A stretch of 17,302 nucleotides of DNA from Hyphomicrobiales bacterium (GTDB taxonomy: Bacteria > Pseudomonadota > Alphaproteobacteria > Rhizobiales > Beijerinckiaceae): positions 1 through 17,302 of the forward strand of contig CANCAR010000034.1 in the NCBI GenBank assembly GCA_947374125.1, read 5' to 3'. Of the stretch, positions 1 through 7,684 are shown in pieces. The notes beneath the pieces are model-generated. The model saw only the letters and a program-made list of their open reading frames with translations, made no database searches and was not told the origin of the DNA. Within the stretch, counting starts at the first letter, position 1, and the number at the start of each line of letters is the position of its first letter. A program made the translations under genes and the position numbers.

Positions 1-1972
1 TTAATAACGTTTTTCCATCCGTCAAATACACCGTCAGCGCCCCATGTCGCGTTTCCACCGGATCGGCCCTGATATCGTCATAGGAGAAAAGCCGCTTTTC
101 TTTCGGCTCATCTTCGCGCGCAACCAGCCCAAGGATCACGCAATGCACATGCGCTTTGCCGCGGGCATCCGACATCCATTCAAAGGTGCGATGGGCAAAG
201 GCGATTTCGAGTTTGAAACGTTCAAACAAAATCGGCCAAAGCTGCGCGACTTGCTCGCCTTGGCAAATGGAGTTGGTGGCGACAAAGCCGATGCGGGGTG
301 GCTTGACTGGACCGCCAGTTTCCGGCTCGCTCTTCACTACCGACGCTGCAGGAAGCGAGGCAGGAGCCTCGCGGTCCGATAGGCGTCGCACATACTCCCC
401 TGCTTTCACAAACCATGCGGCGACAAAATCAAGCGAGCCGCCGCTTTTGCCGAGCGCAGTAATCTGCATCACCTGTTTGCGTTGTGCATCGCTTTGCATT
501 TTGGCGCCAATAAACGGCGGATTACCCAACACATAGGAGCAGCGCTCCGGCGGCAGCACTTCTGCCCAATCGACGTCAAGAGCATCACCATGCCGGATAT
601 TCGGCGAGGCTTTTAACGGAATGCGTAAGAACCGCTGACCAAAGTCCGCCGAAAGCCGCGTATTCATAATATGGTCCATCATCCAAAGCGCTACTTCGGC
701 AATGCGGGCGGGAAATTCGGCAATCTCGATGCCATAGAGTTGATCGACATTGACCTTGGTGTAGAGCCCAATATCGGTCACATACTGATCACGCGGATAA
801 AGCTCTCGCAGCACCTCATTTTCGATCATACGAATTTCGCGGTAGGCGATGACCAAAAAATTACCGCAGCCGCAAGCGGGATCAAAAAACGTCAAACGGC
901 TGAGCCGCTCATGAAACTCTTCTAATGCCCTTTGTCGGCCATTGTCGCGCCGCGCTATGAGCCGCGTTAATTCCGCGCGCAATTCATCGAGAAATAAAGG
1001 CTCGATGACTTTGAGAATGTTTTTCTCGGTCGTGTAATGAGCGCCCTTTTTGCGACGCTCGCCGCTGTCCATAACGGATTGAAACAGCGAGCCGAAAATG
1101 GCAGGTGAGATTTTCTGCCAACTGAACGAACAGACATAGAGCAATTTGTCCCGCATATCGCGGTTGAAAGCGGGCAGAGGCAACCGCTCTTTGAACAAAT
1201 CGCCATTGATATATTCAAATTGGTTGAGATCAGCATCAAGCGTTTTTTGACGCTTGTCGCGCGGTGTGTTGAGCACTTCGAACAATTGGCCCAAACGCGG
1301 CCCGACATCGGAGCCATCCTCTTGCGTGCGATCGCGGATATAATCTTCAAAACTGCCGAGCGGATTAAAAATACCCGTATCATCGGCAAACAGGCAAAAC
1401 AGCAAACGCACAAGGAATTGCTCAAGATCATGGCCCTGATAGCCCGATTCTTCGAGCGCATCATGCAAGGCACCCATCATCTCGCTGGCCGCTATATTGA
1501 CAGGATCTTGATCTTTAAAGGCCCGCTTTTCTTCACCTACAATAAAGCCGAAATCGCGTACACGGTTCGGTAATTCGGTTAGCGAGAATGAAACAGGTTT
1601 TTCAGGATCGGTGTCGAGATCATAGAGTTCAAAATTTTGGAAATCGGATAATAGGACATATCGCGGCAATTGATCATCGCGCAGGCCGGGAAAATATTTG
1701 AAGGCTTGTTCTTTTGCCTTTTTAAGATCGCGACCGGCAGATTTTTGCTCAACGAGCAATTTGCCGGGCCAGAACAAATCGATAAAGCCACGCTCGCCTT
1801 GCCGCATCGTGATCGATTTTTCAAACGAAGCCACGCGACGGCGGGGTACGCCAAAGACTTCAAAAAACTCATTATAAAAAGATTGCGTTTCACCCTTCTC
1901 ATAATGATCGCTTTGATGCACGGCGACAAAATGATGCGCACGCGCTGTAATATCGTTCCAGTCTAATCGCAT
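1..1972 (-). CDS. MmeI-like type IIL restriction-modification protein, 3' end outside the window
   Basis: I read this frame as open from the ATG at 1972 to the left edge, giving 657 codons with no stop, so the gene is partial. Seen: a PD-ExK-type nuclease triad D65, E75, K77 near the N terminus; a helical linker (about 150-300); the methyltransferase start motif GAHYTT around Y313; SAM-binding motif DPACGCGN at 364-371; catalytic NPPF at 484-487. This is the domain order known for MmeI, where one chain cuts DNA and methylates adenine on one strand. The target-recognition domain would follow beyond the edge. GGGAAG lies just ahead of the start. No separate endonuclease, methylase or specificity gene is adjacent, which suits a single-chain enzyme. 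Because the nuclease residues are kept, restriction activity is plausible, but the recognition site cannot be inferred. Confidence 0.92.
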   Translation of the reverse strand, partial: MRLDWNDITARAHHFVAVHQSDHYEKGETQSFYNEFFEVFGVPRRRVASFEKSITMRQGERGFIDLFWPGKLLVEQKSAGRDLKKAKEQAFKYFPGLRDDQLPRYVLLSDFQNFELYDLDTDPEKPVSFSLTELPNRVRDFGFIVGEEKRAFKDQDPVNIAASEMMGALHDALEESGYQGHDLEQFLVRLLFCLFADDTGIFNPLGSFEDYIRDRTQEDGSDVGPRLGQLFEVLNTPRDKRQKTLDADLNQFEYINGDLFKERLPLPAFNRDMRDKLLYVCSFSWQKISPAIFGSLFQSVMDSGERRKKGAHYTTEKNILKVIEPLFLDELRAELTRLIARRDNGRQRALEEFHERLSRLTFFDPACGCGNFLVIAYREIRMIENEVLRELYPRDQYVTDIGLYTKVNVDQLYGIEIAEFPARIAEVALWMMDHIMNTRLSADFGQRFLRIPLKASPNIRHGDALDVDWAEVLPPERCSYVLGNPPFIGAKMQSDAQRKQVMQITALGKSGGSLDFVAAWFVKAGEYVRRLSDREAPASLPAASVVKSEPETGGPVKPPRIGFVATNSICQGEQVAQLWPILFERFKLEIAFAHRTFEWMSDARGKAHVHCVILGLVAREDEPKEKRLFSYDDIRADPVETRHGALTVYLTDGKTLL

Positions 1973-2095
1973 CCGGCTTCCCGCAAAAACACGAATCGCC
2001 GAATACGCAGGCGTGAGAGTGTGTAGTTTACGTTACGTCATCTTTTTGACAAGGCGATTGAGAAGCGGTCGATTCATATTTAATCGGGAACAATT

Positions 2096-2127
2096 CCGGA
2101 CCGCGAGCCTCCAAGCTCTCAGTCCGG
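2096..2127 (-). terminator. Hairpin just after the LysR-type gene, terminator-like without a T run
   Basis: On the minus strand, one base after the regulator's TAA, CCGGAC pairs with GTCCGG and an inner GAGC pairs with GCTC around a six-base loop. No T tract follows, so it may be a Rho-dependent end, a 3' stability hairpin or an attenuator before the MmeI-like gene. The rest of the gap (1973-2095) holds a possible weak promoter for that gene (TTGTCA, 16 bases, TAAACT on the minus strand) and nothing else I recognise. Confidence 0.45.
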
Positions 2128-2128
2128 T

Positions 2129-3049
2129 TTAGGTGCCTTTCGGTCCGCTTGCCACTTCCCGCACCTTTTCCGCCAGCCACACGAGTAACGGATCACGCGC
2201 GCGGATGGCGGTGGTGACGAGCACCATTTCGTAGGCAATCTCGTTAAACGGCGGATCGCGGTATTCCAACCCGAAATGATCGGCAAAATGGGCGGCAAAG
2301 GCGCGAGATACCGTAGTGACCGCGTCAGACATGCCGACTGCCGCAAGCGCAGCGGTAAAATGCGGCGTGGTGAGGGCGACACGGCGGGTGATGCCATGGG
2401 CGGCCAAACGCGCATCAAGTTCTGAGATCCCATCGCCTTGCAGGCTGATGCCGATATGATCGACACGCCCATAATCGGCGGGCTCCCACTCCCGATTGGA
2501 GAACGGGTGACCGCGCCGCATGACGAGCGCCAAGCGGTCCTCGGCCACTTTAAAACTCACTGCACCGGGCGGAAGTGGCGTGGAGGATAAAGCAAAGGCA
2601 AAATCAAGCCTACCATCGGCAACGCGTTCCACAATATCGCGGCTATAAGGCTCAAAGCGCACATCCAGACTGGGGGCTTGCACCATTAAAAGCGCGGCAA
2701 GTTTCGGGGCGATCAAGACGGTATGCGCGTCCGATGAGGCGATGCGGATGGTTCGCTCTGCCGTTGCGGGCTCAAACACTGGGCTTTGAAACAGAGCTTT
2801 CACATCCGATAAAGTAGCGGTGACAGCGGGCAACAGCACCTCGGCGCGCGCCGTTAACATCAGACCCCTTGTGCCACGCACTAAGAGAGGGTCACCCAAC
2901 ACATCACGCAGCCTCGACAAAGCGCGGCTCATGGCGGGTTGGCTCAAGCCGATATCGCCCGCAGCTTGGGTAACATTGCGGCGGCGGAGCAACGCTTCCA
3001 ACGCGGGCAAGAGGTTGAGATCGAGACCAGCTAAATTCACTTCACGCAT
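2129..3049 (-). CDS. LysR-type transcriptional regulator
   Basis: A 306-residue protein of usual LysR-family length. The N terminus (about 8-65) is the classic winged helix-turn-helix, including LDLNLLPALEALL, then NVTQAA and LSQPAMSRALSRLR. The remainder (about 90-300) has the look of the two-lobed periplasmic-binding-protein-like effector domain. I chose the ATG at 3049 because it puts the usual few residues before the HTH. A longer frame up to 3127 would overlap the start of the divergent gene and add residues unlike the family. No ribosome binding site precedes the start, and the predicted promoter puts the mRNA start at about the ATG, so the message may be leaderless. It is divergent from the epimerase-like gene, the usual LysR target arrangement, so it probably controls that gene. 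The effector is unknown. Confidence 0.93.
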   Translation of the reverse strand: MREVNLAGLDLNLLPALEALLRRRNVTQAAGDIGLSQPAMSRALSRLRDVLGDPLLVRGTRGLMLTARAEVLLPAVTATLSDVKALFQSPVFEPATAERTIRIASSDAHTVLIAPKLAALLMVQAPSLDVRFEPYSRDIVERVADGRLDFAFALSSTPLPPGAVSFKVAEDRLALVMRRGHPFSNREWEPADYGRVDHIGISLQGDGISELDARLAAHGITRRVALTTPHFTAALAAVGMSDAVTTVSRAFAAHFADHFGLEYRDPPFNEIAYEMVLVTTAIRARDPLLVWLAEKVREVASGPKGT

Positions 3050-3056
3050 ATTAAAA

Positions 3057-3085
3057 ATATAATCTATGCATTTTTGATATGTAAA
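3057..3085 (-). promoter_or_regulatory. LysR-gene promoter containing a LysR-type box (ATC-N11-GAT)
   Basis: On the minus strand TTTACA (3080-3085) and TTATAT (3057-3062) are 17 bases apart and fit -35 and -10 elements. ATC (3062-3064) and GAT (3076-3078), separated by 11 bases, match the T-N11-A dyad typical of LysR-type binding sites. The dyad fills the spacer, so binding there should shut off the regulator's own gene. For the divergent gene it sits about 50 bases ahead of the ATG. A second weaker dyad, GTAA-N12-TTAC, spans 3081-3100. Confidence 0.55.
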
Positions 3086-3125
3086 GCGATTTGTTATTAC
3101 TCTGTCCATCAACAAGGGGGCGGAC

Positions 3126-4055
3126 ATGACACATGAGATTCTGGTAATCGGCTATGGGCCCGTGGGCAAAGCGACAGTCGCTCAATTGAAGGGACGCGCC
3201 GTTCGGGTGGCACAACGCGATCGGCCCAAGGATTTGCCCGAAGATGTCCGCTTCACACCGTGTGACGTTTTAAACCCTGCATCCGTGATGGCAACGGTTA
3301 AGGGAGCCAGCCAGATCGTGCTGGCGATTGGCCTTCCCTATGATGGCGCGATCTGGCGGACAGATTGGCCGAAAGCCATGATCAATGTGTTGGTGGCTGC
3401 TGGGGTGGTGAAGGCACGGGTCGTTTTTGTGGATAATCTCTATATGTATGGCCCGCAAAGCGCGCCACTGCACGAAGACATGGCGTTACAAGACTATGGC
3501 GCAAAGCCTGCGGCACGCGCTGCCATCACGCGGCAATGGATGGAAGCACATAAAGCGGGACGCGTTAAAGTGGCTGCCTTACGCGCACCCGACTTTTACG
3601 GGCCAGGCGTCGCGCAATCCCATCTCGGCGACGTGGCGTTAGGCAATCTCGCCAAAGGCAAGAGCGCCATGGTTATTGTCAATCCTGACCAGCCGCATCG
3701 ATTTGCCTATGTGCCGGATATTGCACGCGGGGTCGTCTCGCTGCTCGACGCACCCGATGATGCTTTCGGCCAAGCTTGGCACATTCCATCAGCACCCATG
3801 CGGACCACGCGCGAGATTTTAGCCATGGGGGCTGAAGGGCTGGGCAAGCGATTGTCCATCTCGGCTGTTCCGATGTGGCTGTTACCCCTGATGGGGCTGT
3901 TTAGCCCCATGTTCAAAGAAATGGCTGAAATGCGCTTTCAATGGGACAGGCCCTATGATGTCGACGCCTCCAAATTCGCCAAGCGCTTTTGGGCCGATGC
4001 CACGCCTTTGGAGGTGGGGGTGGCGGAGACGGTTCGGGCGTATGGTGGGGTGTAA
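3126..4055 (+). CDS. NAD(P)-dependent epimerase/dehydratase-like protein (extended SDR)
   Basis: A 309-residue protein with an N-terminal Rossmann fold. The nucleotide-binding glycines are G9, G11 and G14 in GYGPVG. A YMYG segment at 106-109 fits the usual NxxxYG region of extended SDRs. The expected catalytic YxxxK is not seen cleanly; the nearest match is Y124-G-A-K127, so the protein may be an atypical SDR that binds NAD(P) without standard catalysis. The C-terminal half resembles substrate-binding regions of sugar epimerase relatives, but the substrate cannot be read from sequence. AAGGGGG (3114-3120) precedes the ATG at a suitable distance. It is divergent from the LysR-type gene and probably controlled by it. 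It converges on trmD, with an inverted repeat between them. Confidence 0.85.
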   Translation: MTHEILVIGYGPVGKATVAQLKGRAVRVAQRDRPKDLPEDVRFTPCDVLNPASVMATVKGASQIVLAIGLPYDGAIWRTDWPKAMINVLVAAGVVKARVVFVDNLYMYGPQSAPLHEDMALQDYGAKPAARAAITRQWMEAHKAGRVKVAALRAPDFYGPGVAQSHLGDVALGNLAKGKSAMVIVNPDQPHRFAYVPDIARGVVSLLDAPDDAFGQAWHIPSAPMRTTREILAMGAEGLGKRLSISAVPMWLLPLMGLFSPMFKEMAEMRFQWDRPYDVDASKFAKRFWADATPLEVGVAETVRAYGGV

Positions 4056-4061
4056 CAATCC

Positions 4062-4174
4062 CCTCATGGTGAGCCGTGCCGAAGGCGCGTGTCGAAGCAC
4101 GGCTTCTACTTGAGTCCAGCTTTACGCGGCGGCCAGTCCTTCGACACGCCGCTTTGCGGCGGCTCAGGATGAGG
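4062..4174. repeat. Two-armed inverted repeat (palindromic intergenic element) overlapping the trmD end
   Basis: A left arm at 4062-4097 and a right arm at 4139-4174 are inverted copies of each other, about 36 bases each. Both share CCTCAT, TGAGCCG and GCGTGTCGAAG in the same order, with mismatches only in the middle. The arms are separated by about 41 bases, and the right arm has an internal hairpin, GCCGC-TTT-GCGGC. This looks like the small palindromic elements scattered between genes in Rhizobiales genomes (from memory). The right arm runs into trmD and contains its stop codon. It may also act as the end for both converging transcripts. Confidence 0.75.
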
Positions 4175-4871
4175 TGGTTGAGCTCTTGTTTACCCTCAAA
4201 TCCGGCCTTCTCTCCCGCGTCAGCCTCTCCGCCTGCTCGCGGCGCCATTTGGCGATTTTGCCGTGATCGCCAGAGAGTAGGATCTCGGGAATATCCTGGC
4301 CTTCCCACTCGCGGGGCTTGGTATAATGCGGGTATTCCAAAAGCCCGTTTTCGAAGCTCTCGTCTTCGCCCGATTCCACTTTGCCCATGACACCGGGCAG
4401 CAGCCGAACGCACGCATCGAGCAGCACGAGGGCTGCGGGTTCGCCCCCTGACAAGATATAATCGCCGATGGAGATTTCTTGCAGGTTACGGCCTTCAATG
4501 ACGCGTTCATCGACGCCTTCGAACCGTCCGCAGACGATGACAATGCCCGAGCCGGAGGCCCATTCGCGCACCATCGCTTGTGTCAGGGGTTTCCCGCGCG
4601 GGCTCATCAGCAGAAGCGGGCGTTGATCGTGCGGCGTCACCACCGCATCGATCGCGCTGGCCAAGACATCGGCGCGAAGCACCATGCCTGCGCCACCGCC
4701 AGCGGGGGAATCATCCACCGCGCGGTGTTTGCCCAAGCCGTGGTCGCGAATATCATGAGCGACCAGCGACCAGCGCCCCGTTTTAAGCGCCTCGCCCGCC
4801 AGAGACAGGCCAAGCGAGCCCGGAAACATCTCGGGAAACAAGGTCAGCACATCGGCGCGAAAGCCGCTCAT
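4164..4871 (-). CDS. trmD: tRNA (guanine-37-N1)-methyltransferase TrmD
   Basis: A 235-residue SPOUT-family enzyme that methylates N1 of G37 next to the anticodon in tRNAs reading CNN-type codons, preventing +1 frameshifting. Seen: the N-terminal RADVLTLFPEMFPG block; the knot and SAM-binding segments CGRFEGVDERV (114-124) and ISIGDYILSGGEPA (133-146); and GEDESFENGLLEYPHYTKP near 168-186, which carries the likely catalytic aspartate (D170). Its ATG overlaps the rimM stop by four bases (ATGA), so translation is coupled. The last few residues (Ser/Thr-rich) and the TGA at 4164-4166 lie inside the inverted repeat, so the native C terminus seems to have been replaced by repeat sequence. rplS, normally next, is absent. 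Confidence 0.97.
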   Translation of the reverse strand: MSGFRADVLTLFPEMFPGSLGLSLAGEALKTGRWSLVAHDIRDHGLGKHRAVDDSPAGGGAGMVLRADVLASAIDAVVTPHDQRPLLLMSPRGKPLTQAMVREWASGSGIVIVCGRFEGVDERVIEGRNLQEISIGDYILSGGEPAALVLLDACVRLLPGVMGKVESGEDESFENGLLEYPHYTKPREWEGQDIPEILLSGDHGKIAKWRREQAERLTRERRPDLRVNKSSTTSS

Positions 4872-5422
4872 GCGCCGGGGCGCTCCTCGCCTTCGATTTC
4901 CTCGGGCAGAATAACCGTGAGCTTTTGTGCAGCGAGGTCAACCACCGGCACATTGGCTTTGGTAAAGGGTACCAGCAAAGAGGGGCCGTCAACCGCTGGC
5001 GCAATATCCAAGATATCGCCCGCGCCAAAATCATGCACGGCAGTGACGGTTCCGATTACAATACCATCCGGCGCATGGGCCACAAGGCCGATCAGGTCGG
5101 CGTGATAGAATTCTTCCTCATCCGGCTCCGGCAATTGATCCCGCGGCACCCAGAGAGTCACATTGGTGAGGGCTTCCGCCGCGGTGCGATCGGACACACC
5201 TTCCAAGGCCACCACCAACATATCGTCTTTGACGAGGCGGGCGGTTTTGATGACAAAACGCCGCTGGCCGGTTTTATCCGTCAGCGGCTGATAGTCTTGA
5301 ATGCCCAATGGATCGGCGGTGAAGGATTTGAGACGCATCTCCCCCTTCACGCCATGGGGCGCACCCAACACGCCAACCTCGACAAGTCCATCAACGGATT
5401 TCTCGTTGGGTTGGCGTGCCAT
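4868..5422 (-). CDS. rimM: Ribosome maturation factor RimM
   Basis: A 184-residue protein of family size that helps assemble the 30S head by acting on S19 and 16S rRNA. The N-terminal RimM domain begins with VGVLGAPHGVKGEMRLKSFT (about 16-35), the family's hallmark. A PRC-barrel-type C-terminal domain covers about 100-175, with FYHADLIGL at its start and DILDIAP and LLVPFT further on. The start is nine bases after the rpsP stop with no strong ribosome binding site, so it probably depends on translation from rpsP. Its stop overlaps the trmD start. The order rpsP-rimM-trmD is the standard bacterial one. Confidence 0.97.
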   Translation of the reverse strand: MARQPNEKSVDGLVEVGVLGAPHGVKGEMRLKSFTADPLGIQDYQPLTDKTGQRRFVIKTARLVKDDMLVVALEGVSDRTAAEALTNVTLWVPRDQLPEPDEEEFYHADLIGLVAHAPDGIVIGTVTAVHDFGAGDILDIAPAVDGPSLLVPFTKANVPVVDLAAQKLTVILPEEIEGEERPGA

Positions 5423-5431
5423 GGGGTTGTC

Positions 5432-5917
5432 TTACTCGGCTGCTGGTTCGGCAGCTGGTTCGGTAGCTGGCTCTTCTGCGGCGGGTGCAGGAGCAGCGGC
5501 GGCTTCGGCAGCGGCGGCGGCAGCAGCCTCGGCTGCGGCCTTTTCAGCTTCCTTCGCGGCGACAATGGCAGCAGCAGCCTTTTCAACTTCAGCAGCGGCG
5601 GCATCGAGACGCTCCTGAGCCTTCTTCTTTGGCTTGGCCTTTTCTGGGTTGACGCGGGCCTTGCGGGTCCACAAGCCAGCGGCTTCCAGGAAACGCTCGA
5701 CGCGGTCGGTTGGCTGCGCGCCTTTGGCGAGCCAGGCTTTCGCCTTGTCGTGATCGAAATTCACGCGCTCCGCCGAATCCTTTGGCTTCATCGGGTCGAA
5801 CGTGCCGAGCTTCTCGATGAAACGGCCATCGCGCGCAAAGCGGCTATCGGCCACAACGATCGAATAATGCGGACGCTTCTTTGCACCACCGCGGGCGAGA
5901 CGAATTTTTACTGACAT
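5432..5917 (-). CDS. rpsP: 30S ribosomal protein S16 with a long Ala/Glu-rich C-terminal tail
   Basis: Residues 1-85 are a clear S16 core: MSVKIRLARGGAKKRPHYSI at the start, then GRFIEKLGTFDP and the DRVERFLEAAGL segment. S16 binds 16S rRNA early in 30S assembly. The protein is 161 residues, about twice the E. coli length. The extra part has a Lys-rich stretch (about 88-102) and then a low-complexity tail dominated by Ala, Glu and Pro. Extended S16 tails occur in alphaproteobacteria, but this one is strongly repetitive and may differ in length between close relatives. Upstream, between ffh and rpsP, lies a large inverted repeat. The ribosome binding site is weak (AAGAAAG, about 13 bases upstream). 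Confidence 0.97.
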   Translation of the reverse strand: MSVKIRLARGGAKKRPHYSIVVADSRFARDGRFIEKLGTFDPMKPKDSAERVNFDHDKAKAWLAKGAQPTDRVERFLEAAGLWTRKARVNPEKAKPKKKAQERLDAAAAEVEKAAAAIVAAKEAEKAAAEAAAAAAAEAAAAPAPAAEEPATEPAAEPAAE

Positions 5918-5960
5918 GGGGTAGGACTTTCTTGGTTAGGTTTTAGGTTGGTTGGTTAAG

Positions 5961-6043
5961 AGCGAATGGCGAATAGCGAATAGGGAGTAGGGGAAACGGT
6001 CATAATGTTTTCCCTATTCGCTATTCGCCAATCACCATTCGCT
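5961..6043. repeat. Long inverted repeat built from GCGAATA units between ffh and rpsP
   Basis: Arms at 5961-5997 and 6007-6043 (37 bases each) flank a nine-base loop. Each arm contains AGCGAATGG, a GCGAATAGCGAATAGGG core and a GAAAC-like end, though each has its own short insertion. In the minus-strand transcript it would fold into one large hairpin starting eight bases after the ffh stop. It has no T run, so it is more likely a mobile palindromic element, an RNA processing or stability site, or a partial attenuator than a classic terminator. Confidence 0.75.
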
Positions 6044-6050
6044 AATTTCT

Positions 6051-7616
6051 TCACTTCTTCTTCCCCCCAAACGGGTTGAAGCTGCCAAGGCCCGGAAGCG
6101 TTGGCTTGACGCCGAGGCCCGGTAAGCCGGGAAGTTTCGGTGCACCGCCGGGAATTGGCGGAAGACCGGCAGGTGCTTTTGCATTACCCGGAAATTCCGG
6201 CAATGCTGCGCCGCCGCCCATTTGCTTTTGCATCGCCGCGATTTCTTCTGGCGAAGGCATTCCGCCGCCACCAAGGCCGAACATATTGGCGAGACCGGCC
6301 ATCGGCCCGCCGCGCTTGTTCTGGCCCATCATCTTCATCATATCGGCCATTTGCCGATGCTGTTTCAGCAAGCGGTTGACGAGCTCGACGGAAACACCCG
6401 CACCCGCCGCAATGCGCTTTTTGCGCGAGGCTTTGAGGACATCAGGGTTTTTGCGTTCTGCCGCCGTCATCGAATTCACAATGGCGATTTGCTGCTTCAC
6501 CACTTTGCCATCGAGATGGGAGAAAGCAATCTGGTTTTTCATTTTGGCGACGCCGGGGATCATGCCCATCAGCCCACCCACGCCGCCGATCTTTTCGATC
6601 TGCTGCAACTGGTCGCGCATATCGGTGAGATCGAACTGGCCTTTGCGCATCCGCTCGGCAGTGCGCATCGCCTTTTCCTGATCGATATTTTCGACCGCCT
6701 TTTCGACAAGCGAGACGACATCGCCCATGCCCAAAATGCGGTTGGCGATCCGCGCGGGATGGAAATCCTCCAGCGCATCCATCTTTTCGCCGGTACCGAC
6801 GAGCTTGATCGGCTTGCCGGTAATGGCACGCATAGAAAGCGCCGCGCCGCCTCGGCCATCACCATCGACACGGGTGAGCACGATACCAGTAATGCCCACG
6901 CGTTCGTCAAAGGCCTTTGCGGTGTTGACCGCATCTTGACCGGTCAGCGCATCGGCAACCAACAGTACTTCATGCGGCTTGGTTACGGCTTTGACTTCCG
7001 CCACTTCGGCCATCAACTCGTCGTCGACCGTGGTGCGGCCAGCGGTATCAAGCATCACGACGTCGAAGCCGCCGAGACGCGCCACCTCCATCGCACGCTT
7101 GGCGATTTGCACCGCGCTTTGGCCTGCAACGATGGAGAGCACTTCAATCGAGAGTTGCTTGCCGAGGCTTGCTAATTGCTCCATCGCGGCCGGACGGCGC
7201 GTATCAAGCGAGGCCATCAGCACCTTGCGCTTCATGCGGTCGGTGAGGCGGCGGGCGATTTTACCGGTCGAGGTGGTTTTACCCGAGCCCTGCAAACCGA
7301 CCATCAAAATGGCCACCGGCGGCACGGCCTCAAGATCAATCGGCGAAGCTTCCGAGCCTAACGTGTCGACCAGCACATCATTGACGATCTTAATGACCAT
7401 CTGCCCGGGCGAAACCGAGCGGACAACTTCTTGGCCAACGGCGCGTTCACGCACTTTCTCGGTGAAGGAACGCACGACATCGAGCGCGACATCGGCCTCG
7501 ATCAGCGCGCGGCGGACTTCGCGGAGCGCAAGGTTCACGTCCTCCTCGCTCAGCGCGCCGCGACGCGTAAGCGCGTTCAGAATGCCAGAGAGCTTGTCGC
7601 TCAGACTTTCGAACAT
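6051..7616 (-). CDS. ffh: Signal recognition particle protein Ffh (SRP54 GTPase)
   Basis: A 521-residue SRP54-family GTPase that, with the 4.5S RNA, binds signal sequences of nascent membrane proteins and delivers them to FtsY. Domains in order: N domain (1-95); G domain with P-loop GLQGSGKTT (107-115), the DTRRPAA region (138-144), DTAGR (190-194) and TRVDGDGRGG (248-257, a variant of the common TKLDGD); and a Met-containing M domain (about 300-450) with the RNA-binding SRKKRIAAGAG stretch. The C terminus is unusually Gly/Pro-rich and ends in KKK. AAGGAAGG precedes the ATG at a good distance. A promoter and a structured leader lie upstream. I see no SRP RNA gene in this window. Confidence 0.98.
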   Translation of the reverse strand: MFESLSDKLSGILNALTRRGALSEEDVNLALREVRRALIEADVALDVVRSFTEKVRERAVGQEVVRSVSPGQMVIKIVNDVLVDTLGSEASPIDLEAVPPVAILMVGLQGSGKTTSTGKIARRLTDRMKRKVLMASLDTRRPAAMEQLASLGKQLSIEVLSIVAGQSAVQIAKRAMEVARLGGFDVVMLDTAGRTTVDDELMAEVAEVKAVTKPHEVLLVADALTGQDAVNTAKAFDERVGITGIVLTRVDGDGRGGAALSMRAITGKPIKLVGTGEKMDALEDFHPARIANRILGMGDVVSLVEKAVENIDQEKAMRTAERMRKGQFDLTDMRDQLQQIEKIGGVGGLMGMIPGVAKMKNQIAFSHLDGKVVKQQIAIVNSMTAAERKNPDVLKASRKKRIAAGAGVSVELVNRLLKQHRQMADMMKMMGQNKRGGPMAGLANMFGLGGGGMPSPEEIAAMQKQMGGGAALPEFPGNAKAPAGLPPIPGGAPKLPGLPGLGVKPTLPGLGSFNPFGGKKK

Positions 7617-7634
7617 CGAAGACCTTCCTTATTG

Positions 7635-7684
7635 ACGCATGCTTTTCGCGAAAAACCGGAAACCACTTTTTCGCCCGCATGCGT
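7635..7684. repeat. Palindromic intergenic element in the ffh leader
   Basis: ACGCATGC (7635-7642) and its exact reverse complement GCATGCGT (7677-7684) bracket a segment with CTTTTCGCGAAAAACCGG and CACTTTTTCG. This layout (GCATGC, a TTTTCGCGAAAA core, a CCGG, then an end repeat) resembles a palindromic element I remember as very common between genes in Rhizobiales. It lies about 20 bases ahead of the ffh start and will be transcribed as part of the leader. Confidence 0.6.

Noticed and set aside
967..1941. Minus-strand frames at 967-1473 and 1579-1941
   Set aside because: They are in a different frame from the MmeI-like gene, which reads open through the whole stretch with all expected motifs.
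4925..5914. A 329-codon plus-strand frame rich in Gly and Ser
   Set aside because: It is the reverse of rimM and the Ala-rich S16 tail; the low-complexity part is the mirror of Ala codons.
6222..7175. A 317-codon plus-strand frame rich in His and Asp
   Set aside because: It is antisense to the conserved G and M domains of ffh, with no start signals of its own.
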